NCBI RefSeq assembly: GCF_049844995.1
Contig: NZ_JBNCMC010000003.1
Location: 1 to 64,000 of the forward strand
Source: Luteimicrobium sp049844995
GTDB taxonomy: Bacteria > Actinomycetota > Actinomycetes > Actinomycetales > Cellulomonadaceae
Direction of reading: 5' to 3'
DNA length: 64,000 nucleotides
Both the position numbers and the translations under genes were made by a program. Below are positions 49,551 to 56,919 of the stretch, one piece after another; position 1 is the stretch's first letter; each line of letters opens with the position of its first letter. The notes under the pieces were generated by a model. It had not been told where the DNA came from. It was given only the letters and a program-made list of their open reading frames with translations, and ran no database searches.

Positions 49551-50219
49551 GTGCCCCTGAGGACGGCCGCCGGAGGGCGCTCGTGGCCCGTGGCGCTGCG
49601 CGGCGAGGGGCCGCACGGCGAGGTCGTCCTCCGCCCGCTGCGCCGCGGCGACGTCGACAGCTGGATGGACCTGCGCCGCCGGAACTCCGCCTGGCTGGGC
49701 CAGTGGGAGGCGACCTCCCCGCGTCCCCAGCGCGGTCCGGCGCCGACGTTCGGCTCGTACGTGCGGCTGCTGTCGTCGCAGGCGCGCTCGGGGACGACCC
49801 TGCCGTTCGCGATCGAGTACGAGGGCGACCTCGTCGGACAGCTCACGGCGTCGTCGATCACCTACGGCTCACTCTGCTCGGCGACGATCGGCTACTGGGT
49901 GTCGGAGCACGTGGCGGGCCGCGGGATCGCGCCCACCGCCGTCGCGCTCACGGCCGACCACTGCTTCACCCGGCTGGGGCTGCACCGCGTCGAGGTGAAC
50001 ATCCGGCCCGAGAACGGGCCGAGCCTGCGCGTCGTGGAGAAGCTGGGCCTGCGCGACGAGGGTCTGAGGCGTCGCTACCTCCATATCAACGGCCGCTGGT
50101 GCGACCACCGGAGCTTCGCGGTGACCGTCGACGAGGTGCCCGACGGGCTCCTCGCACGCTGGCGGGCGACCTGGAGCACTGGCAACGTGGCAGGTCGGCG
50201 CGGCGACACGCCGTCGTGA
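49551..50219 (+). CDS. GNAT N-acetyltransferase (RimJ-like)
   Basis: This 222-residue GNAT enzyme transfers acetyl from acetyl-CoA to an amine. Fold features are VVLRPLRRGDVDSWMDLRRRN (strand 1/helix 1), LVGQLTASSITYGSLCSATIGYWVSEHVAGRGIAPTAV (core beta strand and the Q/RxxGxG/A-like CoA loop in AGRGIA, about residue 126) and VNIRPENGPSLRVVEKLGL (C-terminal helix). The pattern fits the RimJ/RimL group that acetylates ribosomal or other N-termini, though the substrate is unknown. GTG 49551 is preferred. It lies just before SepX, an arrangement seen in other actinobacteria. Confidence 0.88.
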   Translation: MPLRTAAGGRSWPVALRGEGPHGEVVLRPLRRGDVDSWMDLRRRNSAWLGQWEATSPRPQRGPAPTFGSYVRLLSSQARSGTTLPFAIEYEGDLVGQLTASSITYGSLCSATIGYWVSEHVAGRGIAPTAVALTADHCFTRLGLHRVEVNIRPENGPSLRVVEKLGLRDEGLRRRYLHINGRWCDHRSFAVTVDEVPDGLLARWRATWSTGNVAGRRGDTPS

Positions 50220-50261
50220 GTCCGCCGAGGTGCGGCGACGCTCGCCTACGGTCGACTGGTG

Positions 50262-51461
50262 ATGACGTCGTGGGCGGGGCCGGCAGCCGTGGTGCTGTTC
50301 GCTGCCTGGCTCGCGTACTACGTGCCCCTGCGCGTCGGGATGCGTCAGCAGGTGGCCGACGCGCGGACCTCGGACCGCTTCTCGGGCGGCCTGCGCGTGC
50401 TGGCGGTCGCGGGCCGCGGCGCGGTCGCGGCGACGGCAGCCGCCACCGCGTCGGAGGGGCCCGTCGTCACAGGAGGCGTGCCGCTGCTCGCGACGAGCGC
50501 GCAGTCGGCGCGCGGCAGCCGAGGCCGTGAGGAGGCGCTGGACGTGAGCTTCGACGAGCCGCAGGACGGCGGCCGGCCCCGTCGCGCCCTCGATCCGGTC
50601 GCCCGGCCGGTGTTCGCGCTGGACGTCAGGCGCGCAGCCGCGCGCCGTCGCATGCTGCTGACCCTCGCGCTGATCGCCGCTACGCTCCTGGTCGCTGTGC
50701 TGGCCGGCTTCGCGCTGGTGCCGTGGCCGGTCGTGCTGGTCCCCGTGGTGCTGCTCGCGGGCGTGCTCGCGCTCGGTCGCCGTGCGGTGCTCATGGCCCG
50801 ACGCGCGGACGAGGCGCGACTCGAGGCCGCCCGCCGCCGTGCGCTCGACGCGCGCCGGCAGGCGCTGGGCAGCCCGCTGTCGCCGCGGAACGCCGCGCGG
50901 GGCGGTGAACGACGCCGGGTCACGGGCCACGCCGTCCAGACGTCCCAGACCGCGACCCAGATGATCCCGCGGATCACCGCCGAGGACCTCGACCGGGCGC
51001 GCCGTGCCGCCGCCCGCCGCGCGGCCGCGCGTCCCGAGCGGCCGACGCCGTCCGGCGACGACCGGTCGGCACGCGGCAGCGCGCGGGACCACGCACCCGT
51101 GCCGGAGGCGCCCGCCGCGGCGACGCCGACGCCCGCCGCAGGCGGCGGCTCGACGTGGGAGCCCGTCCCGGTGCCCCCGCCGACGTACACGATGAAGCCG
51201 ACCGCGTCGAAGTCCGACCGGGTCCCGCTCCCCGAGCCGCTGCCGGAGCCGACGCCGGCGCCCGTGTCGGCCGAGGAGCTCGCACCGTTCGCCGCGCCGG
51301 GGCGCGTTCGCGTCCCCGCGGAGCTGCGGACGGACCGGACCGCGGGTTTCGACTCGGCACCCGCACCCGCGCGCGCGGAGGACGAGCCGAAGCCGACGAC
51401 GGAGACCCTCGGGCTCTCGCTCGACGCGATCCTCGCGCGTCGGCGTGTCGTGGGCGAGTGA
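50262..51461 (+). CDS. sepX: SepX/GlpR-like divisome membrane protein
   Basis: This 399-residue protein has an N-terminal membrane helix (AAVVLFAAWLAYYVPLRVG), a loop with ARTSDRFSGGLRVLA, and two further helices at about 128-178 (MLLTLALIAATLLVAVLAGF and VVLVPVVLLAGVLAL). A long charged cytoplasmic tail, rich in Ala, Pro and Arg, follows and ends LSLDAILARRRVVGE. Order, opening residues and C-terminal LDxILxRRR match the SepX/GlpR family, a membrane protein of the Streptomyces divisome. The GNAT gene upstream also fits the family's neighbourhood. ATG 50262 follows a GTG by one codon, so either may start. Role in division is by family analogy. Confidence 0.8.
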   Translation: MTSWAGPAAVVLFAAWLAYYVPLRVGMRQQVADARTSDRFSGGLRVLAVAGRGAVAATAAATASEGPVVTGGVPLLATSAQSARGSRGREEALDVSFDEPQDGGRPRRALDPVARPVFALDVRRAAARRRMLLTLALIAATLLVAVLAGFALVPWPVVLVPVVLLAGVLALGRRAVLMARRADEARLEAARRRALDARRQALGSPLSPRNAARGGERRRVTGHAVQTSQTATQMIPRITAEDLDRARRAAARRAAARPERPTPSGDDRSARGSARDHAPVPEAPAAATPTPAAGGGSTWEPVPVPPPTYTMKPTASKSDRVPLPEPLPEPTPAPVSAEELAPFAAPGRVRVPAELRTDRTAGFDSAPAPARAEDEPKPTTETLGLSLDAILARRRVVGE

Positions 51462-51535
51462 GCTCCACCGACTCCTGAGGCCGCCCCTGCGGACGGCAAG
51501 GCGGCGCGCCCGCGGAGGGCTGCGTCGTCGGGCGG

Positions 51536-52489
51536 TCAGGCGGCCGCGCAGAAGGTGTCGCGGTACGCGGACGGTGTGACGCCGACGATCCGCCGGAAGT
51601 GGTGGCGCAGCAGCGGGGCCGTCGCGAAGCCGGACTCGCGGGCGACGGTCTCGAGGTCGAGCTCGGTGTTCTCGAGCAGGTCGCGGGCGCGCAGGACGCG
51701 CTGCGACGTCAGCCAGCGAGCGGGCGTCGTGCCGGTCTCGGCGGCGAAGCGCCGCGCGAACGTGCGGGGCGACACGAACGCCCGGGACGCGAGGCTCGCG
51801 ACCGTGTGCGGCTCGGCGAGGTGCTCGACGGCCCAGTCGAGGACCTCGCGCAGCGAGTCGTCGTCGCACGGCGGGACCGGCTGCGGGATGAACTGGCGCT
51901 GGCCGCCGTCGCGCTGCGGGGGCACGACCATGCGGCGCGCCATGACGTTCGCGACCTCGCTGCCGAGCTCGCGTCGCACGAGGTGCAGGCATGCGTCGAT
52001 GCCGGCCGCGGTGCCGGCGCTCGTGATGACGTTCCCGTCGTCGACGAACAGGACGTCCGGGTCGACCGTGATCTCGGGGTACTCGCGGGCCAGCTTGTCC
52101 GCGTACATCCAGTGGGTGGTGGCGCGCCGGCCGTCGAGGACCCCGGCCTCGGCGAGCAGGAAGCTCCCCGAGCAGACGCTGAGCAGCAGCGCGCCGCGAT
52201 CGTTCGCGCGGCGCAGGGCGTCGAGGACGGCCGGGTCCTGGCCCCGGTGGATGGCGGTCGCGGGGACGGCGACGAGGTCGACGTCGTCGAGCGCGTCGAG
52301 GCCGTGCGACGGGACGAGGTCGAGGCCCAGCTTGGTGCGGACCGGGTAGCCGGGCCGGGCGCCGCAGATGCGGAGGTCGAAGTTGGGCAGCCCGTCGTCG
52401 GTGCGGTCGATCCCGAAGACCTCGCACACGATCCCGAACTCGAACATCGACAGGCCGTCGACGACGACGGCGCCCACGCTGTGCAGCAT
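51536..52489 (-). CDS. GlxA-type regulator (DJ-1/PfpI domain plus AraC HTH)
   Basis: This 317-residue protein combines an N-terminal DJ-1/PfpI-like domain (residues about 5-170; nucleophile-like cysteine in LLLSVCSGSFLLAEAG, about 107) with a C-terminal AraC-type double helix-turn-helix (about 215-315: TVASLASRAFVSPRTFARRF and LETVARESGFATAPLLRHHF). GlxA-type regulators usually sense small metabolites through the first domain. The nearest genes are a small membrane protein and a tRNA, which gives no clue to its targets. Start ATG 52489. Confidence 0.92.
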   Translation of the reverse strand: MLHSVGAVVVDGLSMFEFGIVCEVFGIDRTDDGLPNFDLRICGARPGYPVRTKLGLDLVPSHGLDALDDVDLVAVPATAIHRGQDPAVLDALRRANDRGALLLSVCSGSFLLAEAGVLDGRRATTHWMYADKLAREYPEITVDPDVLFVDDGNVITSAGTAAGIDACLHLVRRELGSEVANVMARRMVVPPQRDGGQRQFIPQPVPPCDDDSLREVLDWAVEHLAEPHTVASLASRAFVSPRTFARRFAAETGTTPARWLTSQRVLRARDLLENTELDLETVARESGFATAPLLRHHFRRIVGVTPSAYRDTFCAAA

Positions 52490-52579
52490 CTCCCGACCGT
52501 ACGTCCCTTGGCAGGATGTTGTCGAGGGGTGTCATGACTGCCACTCGTCGTCCCTGGCGCGGCGGCGGACGGTGGAGTC

Positions 52580-52978
52580 ATGGAACAGGTGCTCGAGTTC
52601 GTGCTCGCCGTGGCCGTCGCCCTCGGGCTGGTCGGATCGGTCGTCGTGCTGCTGCTGCGCGGGACCCGGTGGGACGTCGTCGGACGCCGCCGGGCCGCGC
52701 CGCCCGTCCCCCGCGGGGTGTGGGCCGACGGCGCGGACGTCCCCGACGTCGTCGAGCTCGCCGCGCTGCGGGGCGCCCGCGAGCGTCCGCCCATCGACCC
52801 CGGGTGGCGCGAGGACAGCCCGGTCGCCCGGTTCGTCGGGGACCAGCCGTCCCCGCGCCGGGCCGCAGGGCCGGCCCAGGGGGCGTCCCCGATTTCCACT
52901 CCACCCCCCGCAGGGTGCTACTCTGGTGCCCGCTCGAGGGGCTATGGCGCAGTTGGTAGCGCGTCTCGTTCGCAATGA
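52580..52978 (+). CDS. Small membrane protein running into tRNA-Ala
   Basis: This 132-residue frame begins at ATG 52580 with one strong membrane helix (VLEFVLAVAVALGLVGSVVVLLL), then a charged tail with RGARERPPIDPGWREDSPVARFVGDQPSPRR. It continues 41 bases into tRNA-Ala, where its stop codon lies, so the last 14 residues are encoded by tRNA sequence. I do not recognise the family. The helix and the strong frame bias support a real gene; the tRNA overlap suggests that the natural stop was lost or that the end is rarely used. Confidence 0.55.
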   Translation: MEQVLEFVLAVAVALGLVGSVVVLLLRGTRWDVVGRRRAAPPVPRGVWADGADVPDVVELAALRGARERPPIDPGWREDSPVARFVGDQPSPRRAAGPAQGASPISTPPPAGCYSGARSRGYGAVGSASRSQ

Positions 52979-53010
52979 GAAGGTCGGGGGTTCGAATCCC
53001 CCTAGCTCCA
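52938..53010 (+). tRNA. tRNA-Ala (anticodon CGC)
   Basis: The 73-base cloverleaf has acceptor GGGGCTA/TAGCTCC (one G-T pair) with discriminator A. Its D-arm is GCGCAGTTGGTAGCGC, the anticodon loop TTCGCAA reads CGC, and the T-arm GGGGG-TTCGAAT-CCCCC is intact. A terminator follows eight bases later. The gene overlaps the 3' end of the small membrane-protein frame. Confidence 0.95.
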
Positions 53011-53017
53011 CCTCCGG

Positions 53018-53056
53018 AAGGCCGCTGATCGGGTCAACACCCAGGTCAGCGGCCTT
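53018..53056 (+). terminator. Terminator after tRNA-Ala
   Basis: AAGGCCGCTGA (53018-53028) pairs with TCAGCGGCCTT (53046-53056), followed by CTTC. The loop (GGGT/ACCC) adds pairing. Confidence 0.8.
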
Positions 53057-53182
53057 CTTCATGCCCTGGCGCGATCGAACGACGCGACCGCGACGGACGA
53101 ACGAGGTCATGGGGAGTGGACGCGGCGGTCGCCCCCGGACTCGGTCAGGATGACGGCAGGCGGGCTCGCGAATCCTGCCGCC

Positions 53183-54034
53183 ATGACACCTGACGCGACC
53201 TCATCCGCCCGCGCGCGCCTCATGCTCAACAAGGTTCCCGAAGTGACCGTCTACTTCTGGATCATCAAGATTCTCTGCACCACCGTCGGTGAGAGCTTCG
53301 CCGACTACATCAACGAGACCCTCGGGTTCGGCCTCACGAACACGACCGTGCTGTTCTCGGCCGTCCTGGCGGTGGCCCTGGTCGCACAGTTCCGCAGCAG
53401 TCGCTACGTCCCGGCGACCTACTGGCTCGTCGTGGTCCTGATCAGCGTCGTCGGCACCCTGCTCACCGACAACCTCACCGACGGCATCGGTGTGCCGTTG
53501 TGGATCAGCACCACCGTCTTCTCCGTCTTGCTGGCAACGGTCTTCTCCGTCTGGTACGCCCGAGAGCGGACCCTCTCGATCCACTCCATCGTCACCACAC
53601 CGCGCGAGGCCTTCTACTGGCTGACCGTCCTCGTCACCTTCTCGCTCGGCACCGCCGTCGGCGACTGGACGCTCGAGCTGACCGGGTGGGGCCCCGGCCC
53701 GTCCGTGCTCCTCCCGCTCGCGCTGATCGCGAGCGTCGCCGTCGCCTGGCGCCTCGGGATGGGATCCGTGCTGTCGTTCTGGCTCGCGTACATCCTGACG
53801 CGGCCGCTCGGAGCCAACATCGGTGACTTCCTCAGCGCGGACCGGTCCGAAGGTGGACTCGGCCTCGGCACGTTGTGGACCAGCGTGCTCTTCCTCGGTG
53901 CCATCGTCGCCGTCGTCGTGTTCCTGAGCCTGACCCACAGGGACGAGATCCGCCCGACCGCCTCCCGAGGGGAGCGCCGCGGCGCACCTGAGGTGGAGCC
54001 CGCCGTGCGCGAGCTGGAGGCGGACGAGGTCTGA
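53183..54034 (+). CDS. COG4705-type polytopic membrane protein
   Basis: This 283-residue membrane protein has about eight predicted helices in two similar halves, each beginning with a conserved KVPEVT/FYW-type helix: NKVPEVTVYFWIIKILCTTVGESFADY (about 14-40) and FYWLTVLVTFSLGTAVGDWT (about 133-155). This internal duplication is characteristic of the COG4705 family, whose function is unknown. Start ATG 53183 was chosen; ATG 53150 would add 11 residues. Neither has a clear ribosome-binding site. It follows the tRNA-Ala terminator and precedes a LysE-type exporter in the same direction. Confidence 0.8.
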   Translation: MTPDATSSARARLMLNKVPEVTVYFWIIKILCTTVGESFADYINETLGFGLTNTTVLFSAVLAVALVAQFRSSRYVPATYWLVVVLISVVGTLLTDNLTDGIGVPLWISTTVFSVLLATVFSVWYARERTLSIHSIVTTPREAFYWLTVLVTFSLGTAVGDWTLELTGWGPGPSVLLPLALIASVAVAWRLGMGSVLSFWLAYILTRPLGANIGDFLSADRSEGGLGLGTLWTSVLFLGAIVAVVVFLSLTHRDEIRPTASRGERRGAPEVEPAVRELEADEV

Positions 54035-54074
54035 GGCGTCGGGGCCACAGCAGACGTGAGCCCGGCGGTATAGC

Positions 54075-54725
54075 GTGACGTTCGTGCCGCCGTCTCACAG
54101 CGTCCTGGCCTTCGCGCTCGCGTCGCTGCTGCTGATCCTCATCCCGGGCCCGAGCGTGCTCTTCGTCATCGGCCGGTCGCTGTCGCTCGGGCGTCGCGGC
54201 GGCCTGTTGAGCGTGCTGGGGAACGAGCTCGGTGCGCTGGTGCTCGTCGCGGCGGTCGCGTTCGGCGTCGGCTCGATCGTCGCCGAGTCGATCCTGCTGT
54301 TCAGCGCCGTGAAGCTCGTGGGCGGCGCGTATCTCGTCTACCTCGGGGTGCAGGCGATCCGGCACCGGCGCGTCGTCGTGGACGACGGCGCCGAGCCGCG
54401 GCGCCGTGACAGCTCGGCGTGGCGGGTGCTGCGGCAGGGCTTCGTGGTCGGGGTGACCAACCCCAAGACGGTCGTGTTCTTCGTCGCGGTGCTCCCGCAG
54501 TTCGTCGACGTCCGCTCGGCGCACGTCCCGCTCCAGATGATGGTCCTCGGGGCGGTGTTCACCGCCATCGCGCTGGTGTGCGACGGCACGTGGGCCCTCC
54601 TGGCCGGGACGGCGCGGCACTGGTTCGCCCGGTCCCCGCGCCGGCTCTCGGCGGTGCGCGCCACCGGTGGCGGGATGATGATCGGCCTCGGCGGCACGCT
54701 CGTCCTGGCGGGCAACAAGATCTGA
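54075..54725 (+). CDS. LysE/RhtB-family amino acid exporter
   Basis: This 216-residue polytopic protein of the LysE/RhtB class exports amino acids or related metabolites. The family opening is ASLLLILIPGPSVLFVIGRSLSLGRRGG (about residues 13-40), with later KLVGGAYLVYLGVQAIR and FVVGVTNPKTVVFFVAVLPQF. Six helices are expected. GTG 54075 is used. It converges with a TetR-family gene; its own regulator is not obvious. Substrate unknown. Confidence 0.9.
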   Translation: MTFVPPSHSVLAFALASLLLILIPGPSVLFVIGRSLSLGRRGGLLSVLGNELGALVLVAAVAFGVGSIVAESILLFSAVKLVGGAYLVYLGVQAIRHRRVVVDDGAEPRRRDSSAWRVLRQGFVVGVTNPKTVVFFVAVLPQFVDVRSAHVPLQMMVLGAVFTAIALVCDGTWALLAGTARHWFARSPRRLSAVRATGGGMMIGLGGTLVLAGNKI

Positions 54726-54761
54726 TCGGGCCGCCCCGGGCCCTGCCTCAGGCTGCGGCAG

Positions 54762-55403
54762 TCAGGGGCGGGGGAGCGGGGTGCGGAGCAGCCCGTCGAT
54801 CGCGTCGCGCAGCTCCGCGGCCATGTCGACGGCGTCGCGCCGGTAGAGCCACTGCACCTGCAGTCCGTCCATGAGGGCGATGATGCGGTGGCCGGCGACG
54901 GCGGGGTCGACGCCGTCGCGGAGCTCGCCGCGGTCCCGCGCGACGGTGAGGGCCTCGGTCGCGCTCGAGACGGCCAGGTCGTAGCGGGCGACGAAGTAGT
55001 CGTGCGCGGGGTGGTCGGGCGCCGTGGCCTCCGCGGACAGCACGACGAACAGCTCGACGATGCCTGGCCGCGCCTGGTTCCAGGCCGCGAGGTCGACGAG
55101 CCGCCGCAGCGACTCGACGCCGTGGTGCTCCGCGAGCGCGAACCGTTCGGTGTCCTCCGCGTCGCGGTGCTCGAGCACCGCGAGCAGGAGCGCCTCCATG
55201 GTCGGGAAGTGGTGCAGGAGGCCGGGGTGGGAGAGCCCGGCGCGCGCCGCGACGTCCCGGAGCGAGGTGCCGCGGTACCCCTGCTCGGCGTAGAGCGCGA
55301 TCGCCGCGTCGATGATCTGCCGACGCCGGGCGCGCCCCTTCGCGTAGCCGCCCGAGCGCGTTCCCGGTCGGGGCGTGGCGGGGGCGGCGGTCGTCGTCGG
55401 CAT
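54762..55403 (-). CDS. TetR-family regulator of the MFS-GH3 operon
   Basis: This 213-residue regulator has a TetR helix-turn-helix (residues about 27-70: RRQIIDAAIALYAEQGYRGTSLRDVAARAGLSHPGLLHHF) and an all-helical ligand domain ending in LQVQWLYRRDAVDMAAELRDAIDGLL. It is divergent from the MFS-GH3-GH3 genes, and a TetR-type palindrome at 55450-55463 lies between them, so it probably represses that operon. The inducer is presumably a sugar or glycoside. Confidence 0.9.
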   Translation of the reverse strand: MPTTTAAPATPRPGTRSGGYAKGRARRRQIIDAAIALYAEQGYRGTSLRDVAARAGLSHPGLLHHFPTMEALLLAVLEHRDAEDTERFALAEHHGVESLRRLVDLAAWNQARPGIVELFVVLSAEATAPDHPAHDYFVARYDLAVSSATEALTVARDRGELRDGVDPAVAGHRIIALMDGLQVQWLYRRDAVDMAAELRDAIDGLLRTPLPRP

Positions 55404-55449
55404 GGGGTCACCCTACTGGCGTCCACAGCAGGCGGACAGCCGAAAGGCG

Positions 55450-55463
55450 ACCGACTGGTAGGT
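55450..55463. promoter_or_regulatory. TetR-type operator
   Basis: ACCGACTGGTAGGT has ten of fourteen symmetric positions (ACCNAC..GTNGGT), the common TetR half-site pattern, followed by GGTATTGGT. It lies between the divergent TetR and MFS genes. Confidence 0.6.
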
Positions 55464-55528
55464 ATTGGTGCTAGCCTCCGTCCAGACGCGGCTACCGAAG
55501 GCCGCCCCGGACACAGGAGTCCTGACCC

Positions 55529-56869
55529 ATGACGAGCACCGTCGAACCTCGGCAGGCCCGCACCGACGACGCACGGCCGAGCGCTGTGACCCCGGCGACG
55601 CCGTCGGCGGCCGGCCCGGCGCCCGAGAGCGGCGCGAAGCGCAGCGGACGCGGGCTCGAGATCGCCTACGTCGCGGCGTTCTTCACGCTGTACGTCGCGC
55701 TGCTGACGCCGGTCGTGAGCACGCTGGCGCTCAAGATCGACGCCCTGTCGAGCGACTCCGCCCGCGCGGGCAACCTCGCGCTGGTCACCGGGGTCGGCGC
55801 GTTCTTCGCGTTCGTCGCGAACCCCCTCGCGGGGGCGCTGTCGGACCGCACGACGTCGCGGCTCGGCATGCGGCGGCCCTGGCTCCTGTGGGGCTCGCTG
55901 CTGGGCGCCGTGGGGCTCCTCACCGTCGCGTTCGCGCCCAGCATCGCCGTCGTCGTCGTCGGCTGGGCGATCGCGCAGGCCGCGTTCAACGGGACGCAGG
56001 CCGCGCTCCAGGCGCTCCTGCCGGACCAGGTCCCCGAGCACCGGCGCGCCCGCGTGTCCGGCTACCTCGGCATGGCGCAGAACGTCGCGCCGCTGGTCGG
56101 CGTCGCACTCGCCTACGTCTTCACGGCCGCCCACCTGAACCAGGCTTGGATGTTCGTCATCCCCACCCTGCTCGGCCTCGCCGGCGTGCTCGTGCTCGTC
56201 GCCGTCCTGCGCGACCGCCACCTCACGAAGGGCGAGGCCGGCCCCTTCAGGCTCGGCGCGTTCCTCAAGGGCTTCTGGGTCAGCCCCCGCAAGCACCCCG
56301 ACTTCGGGTGGGCCTTCGCCGGGCGGTTCCTGCTCCTGTTCGCGTTCGCGTCCTACAACACGTACCAGGTCTACTACCTGCTCGACCGGTTCGGCTTCGA
56401 CGACGCCACCGCCCTCAGCTGGCAGCTGCGGCTCATGGTCGTCAACGCGCTGTGCCTCGTCGTCGCCGCGACCATCGGCGGCGCGCTGTCCGACCGGACC
56501 GGCCGCCGCAAGGTGTTCGTCGTGACCTCGACCGTGCTGGCCGCCGCGGGGCTCGTCGTGTTCGCCGTCGCGCAGTCCCCGAACGTCCTCTACGGCGCGT
56601 CCGTCCTGTTCGGCGCGGGCCTCGGCACCTACTTCGCGGTCGACCTCGCGCTCGTCACCGACGTCCTGCCGAACCGCGAGACCGAGGCCGCCAAGAACAT
56701 GGGGGTGTTCAACATCGCCAACGCCCTGCCGCAGTCGCTCGCGCCGGCCGTCGCGCCCGCGTTCCTCGCGATCGGCGGCGGCGACAACTACGTCGCCCTG
56801 TTCGTCGTCGCGGCCGTCATCGCCGCGCTCGGCGCCGTCAGCACCCTGTTCATCCGCGGCGCCCGCTGA
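55529..56869 (+). CDS. MFS/GPH-like sugar transporter
   Basis: This 446-residue major facilitator protein resembles actinobacterial glycoside or sucrose-type importers. A Pro/Ala-rich leader of about 40 residues precedes the helices. Motifs are GALSDRTTSRLGMRRPWLL (loop 2-3, about residue 110) and its repeat GALSDRTGRRKVFV (about 320), plus VSGYLGMAQNVAPLVGVAL. It is followed 50 bases later by the first GH3 beta-glucosidase gene, so it probably imports the glycoside that these enzymes cleave. TetR-type regulation is suggested by the operator at 55450. Confidence 0.88.
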   Translation: MTSTVEPRQARTDDARPSAVTPATPSAAGPAPESGAKRSGRGLEIAYVAAFFTLYVALLTPVVSTLALKIDALSSDSARAGNLALVTGVGAFFAFVANPLAGALSDRTTSRLGMRRPWLLWGSLLGAVGLLTVAFAPSIAVVVVGWAIAQAAFNGTQAALQALLPDQVPEHRRARVSGYLGMAQNVAPLVGVALAYVFTAAHLNQAWMFVIPTLLGLAGVLVLVAVLRDRHLTKGEAGPFRLGAFLKGFWVSPRKHPDFGWAFAGRFLLLFAFASYNTYQVYYLLDRFGFDDATALSWQLRLMVVNALCLVVAATIGGALSDRTGRRKVFVVTSTVLAAAGLVVFAVAQSPNVLYGASVLFGAGLGTYFAVDLALVTDVLPNRETEAAKNMGVFNIANALPQSLAPAVAPAFLAIGGGDNYVALFVVAAVIAALGAVSTLFIRGAR

Positions 56870-56919
56870 GCGTCCGCCGCCCCTGCGCGTCCACGTCCGT
56901 CCCGAGAGAGGCTCCACCC

